This document shows positions 63,910-64,000 of a stretch of 64,000 nucleotides of DNA, in pieces; position 1 is the stretch's first letter, and each line of letters opens with the position of its first letter. Source of the DNA: Patiriisocius sp047731265 (GTDB lineage Bacteria; Bacteroidota; Bacteroidia; Flavobacteriales; Flavobacteriaceae); contig NZ_CP159835.1 in NCBI RefSeq assembly GCF_047731265.1, forward strand, positions 2,914,001-2,978,000, given 5' to 3'. The notes below the pieces were generated by a model. It worked only from the letters and a program-made list of their open reading frames with translations. It was not told where the DNA came from and did no database searches. The translations under genes and the position numbers were made by a program.

Positions 63910-64000
63910 TGCCAACACCGTATATAATTTATTGCTAGTTCTAGCCTACTTACGAAAATCCTCGCGGATTTTCTTGGTCGGTAATTATTCACTAAATTAG
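63910..64000 (+). repeat. attC-like recombination site 7 (cut by window end)
   Basis: R'' TGCCAAC (63910), L'' arm gtatataatttattgc, terminal hairpin gaaaatcc-tcgc-ggattttc. The 3' half lies beyond the window. R'' equals the complement of the cassette start GTTGGCA at 63253, so at least one more unit probably follows. Confidence 0.75.

Larger units (their letters stand above)
51344..64000 (+). mobile_element. Integron-like gene cassette array (continues beyond window)
   Basis: Eleven consecutive units on one strand bounded by G/TT core sites at 51814, 52788, 53799, 55633, 56175, 56805, 59232, 60153, 60669, 62746 and 63253. Gene-bearing units end in an attC-like palindrome. In six of them the R'' box is complementary to the first seven bases of the same unit, not to the neighbour. 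Four ORF-less leader repeats are interspersed. No tyrosine recombinase is present in the window, so this is either the distal part of a chromosomal integron or an integrase-less attC cluster (the CALIN class). All cargo ORFs point the same way, as in integrons. Confidence 0.8.

Noticed and set aside
51344..64000. CRISPR array as an explanation for the repeats
   Set aside because: The repeats are hundreds of bases long, irregularly spaced and separated by genes.
1..64000. tRNA, rRNA or tmRNA genes
   Set aside because: Reading the intergenic regions by eye showed no cloverleaf with T-loop consensus or rRNA-like sequence; a tRNAscan-SE run would be decisive.

Overview
The window is AT-rich chromosomal DNA from a member of the Flavobacteriaceae (Bacteroidota). 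Evidence for this is the PorX regulator of the type IX secretion system (T9SS), remnants of T9SS-sorted proteins, an LpxC-FabZ fusion, a cysteate/sulfonolipid-type gene pair, many short Sec lipoproteins with SxxC-like lipoboxes, and TAnnTTTG-type -7 promoter boxes. Only the standard genetic code is needed.

Region 1 (1-14 kb): threonine aldolase; two decayed genes (a repeat-rich surface protein and a YbaB/EbfC nucleoid protein); a prolyl-oligopeptidase lipoprotein; a fold-type II PLP synthase and an alpha-oxoamine synthase facing an outer-membrane-protein/GNAT pair. Those four genes fit a sulfonolipid (capnine) pathway. DUF4834, YfhO and a glycosyltransferase follow. Region 2 (14-32 kb): a secreted basic repeat protein, uvrA, an ECF sigma factor, a four-gene iron(III) ABC operon that includes a methyltransferase, many pseudogenes (two T9SS cargo proteins, a small membrane protein, a TPR-AraC regulator, an IS3 fragment), then tsaE and porX. 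Region 3 (32-51 kb): the HD hydrolase - lpxD - lpxC/fabZ - lpxA - efp - lpxD-like - NTF2 - sucD - fabG - VWA - SPFH block, interrupted by one leucine-rich lipoprotein gene whose lost tandem sister left only its last 14 codons and stop; then a thioesterase, a MscS channel and an M16 protease.

Region 4 (51.3-64 kb, continuing past the window) is the unusual part. It is an array of single-gene or few-gene units, all on the + strand, separated by 67-190 bp attC-like palindromic sites ending in G/TT. In six units the R'' box of the unit's own 3' site is the reverse complement of that unit's own first seven bases (five exact, one G-U wobble). This is the signature of cassettes that pass through a circular intermediate, as in integrons. 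No integrase lies in the window. Four near-identical ~470-515 bp ORF-less repeats head groups of cassettes. Each has conserved hairpins (TACG and GAAA tetraloops), a -7 box TAGATTTG/TAGCTTTG pointing into the next cassette (degraded in copy 4), and a 3' end of tatacatG/TT. I read them as promoter plus attI-like leader modules, or as ORF-less cassettes. Cargo: an M23 peptidase, a membrane HTH/WG-repeat protein, a serine beta-lactamase-like hydrolase, a VOC protein, a 5'-truncated gene, a three-gene secreted-protein operon, a possible nuclease-like protein, a NACHT NTPase (probable anti-phage protein) and a DUF4468-like lipoprotein.

No rRNA, tRNA, CRISPR array or complete insertion sequence was seen.
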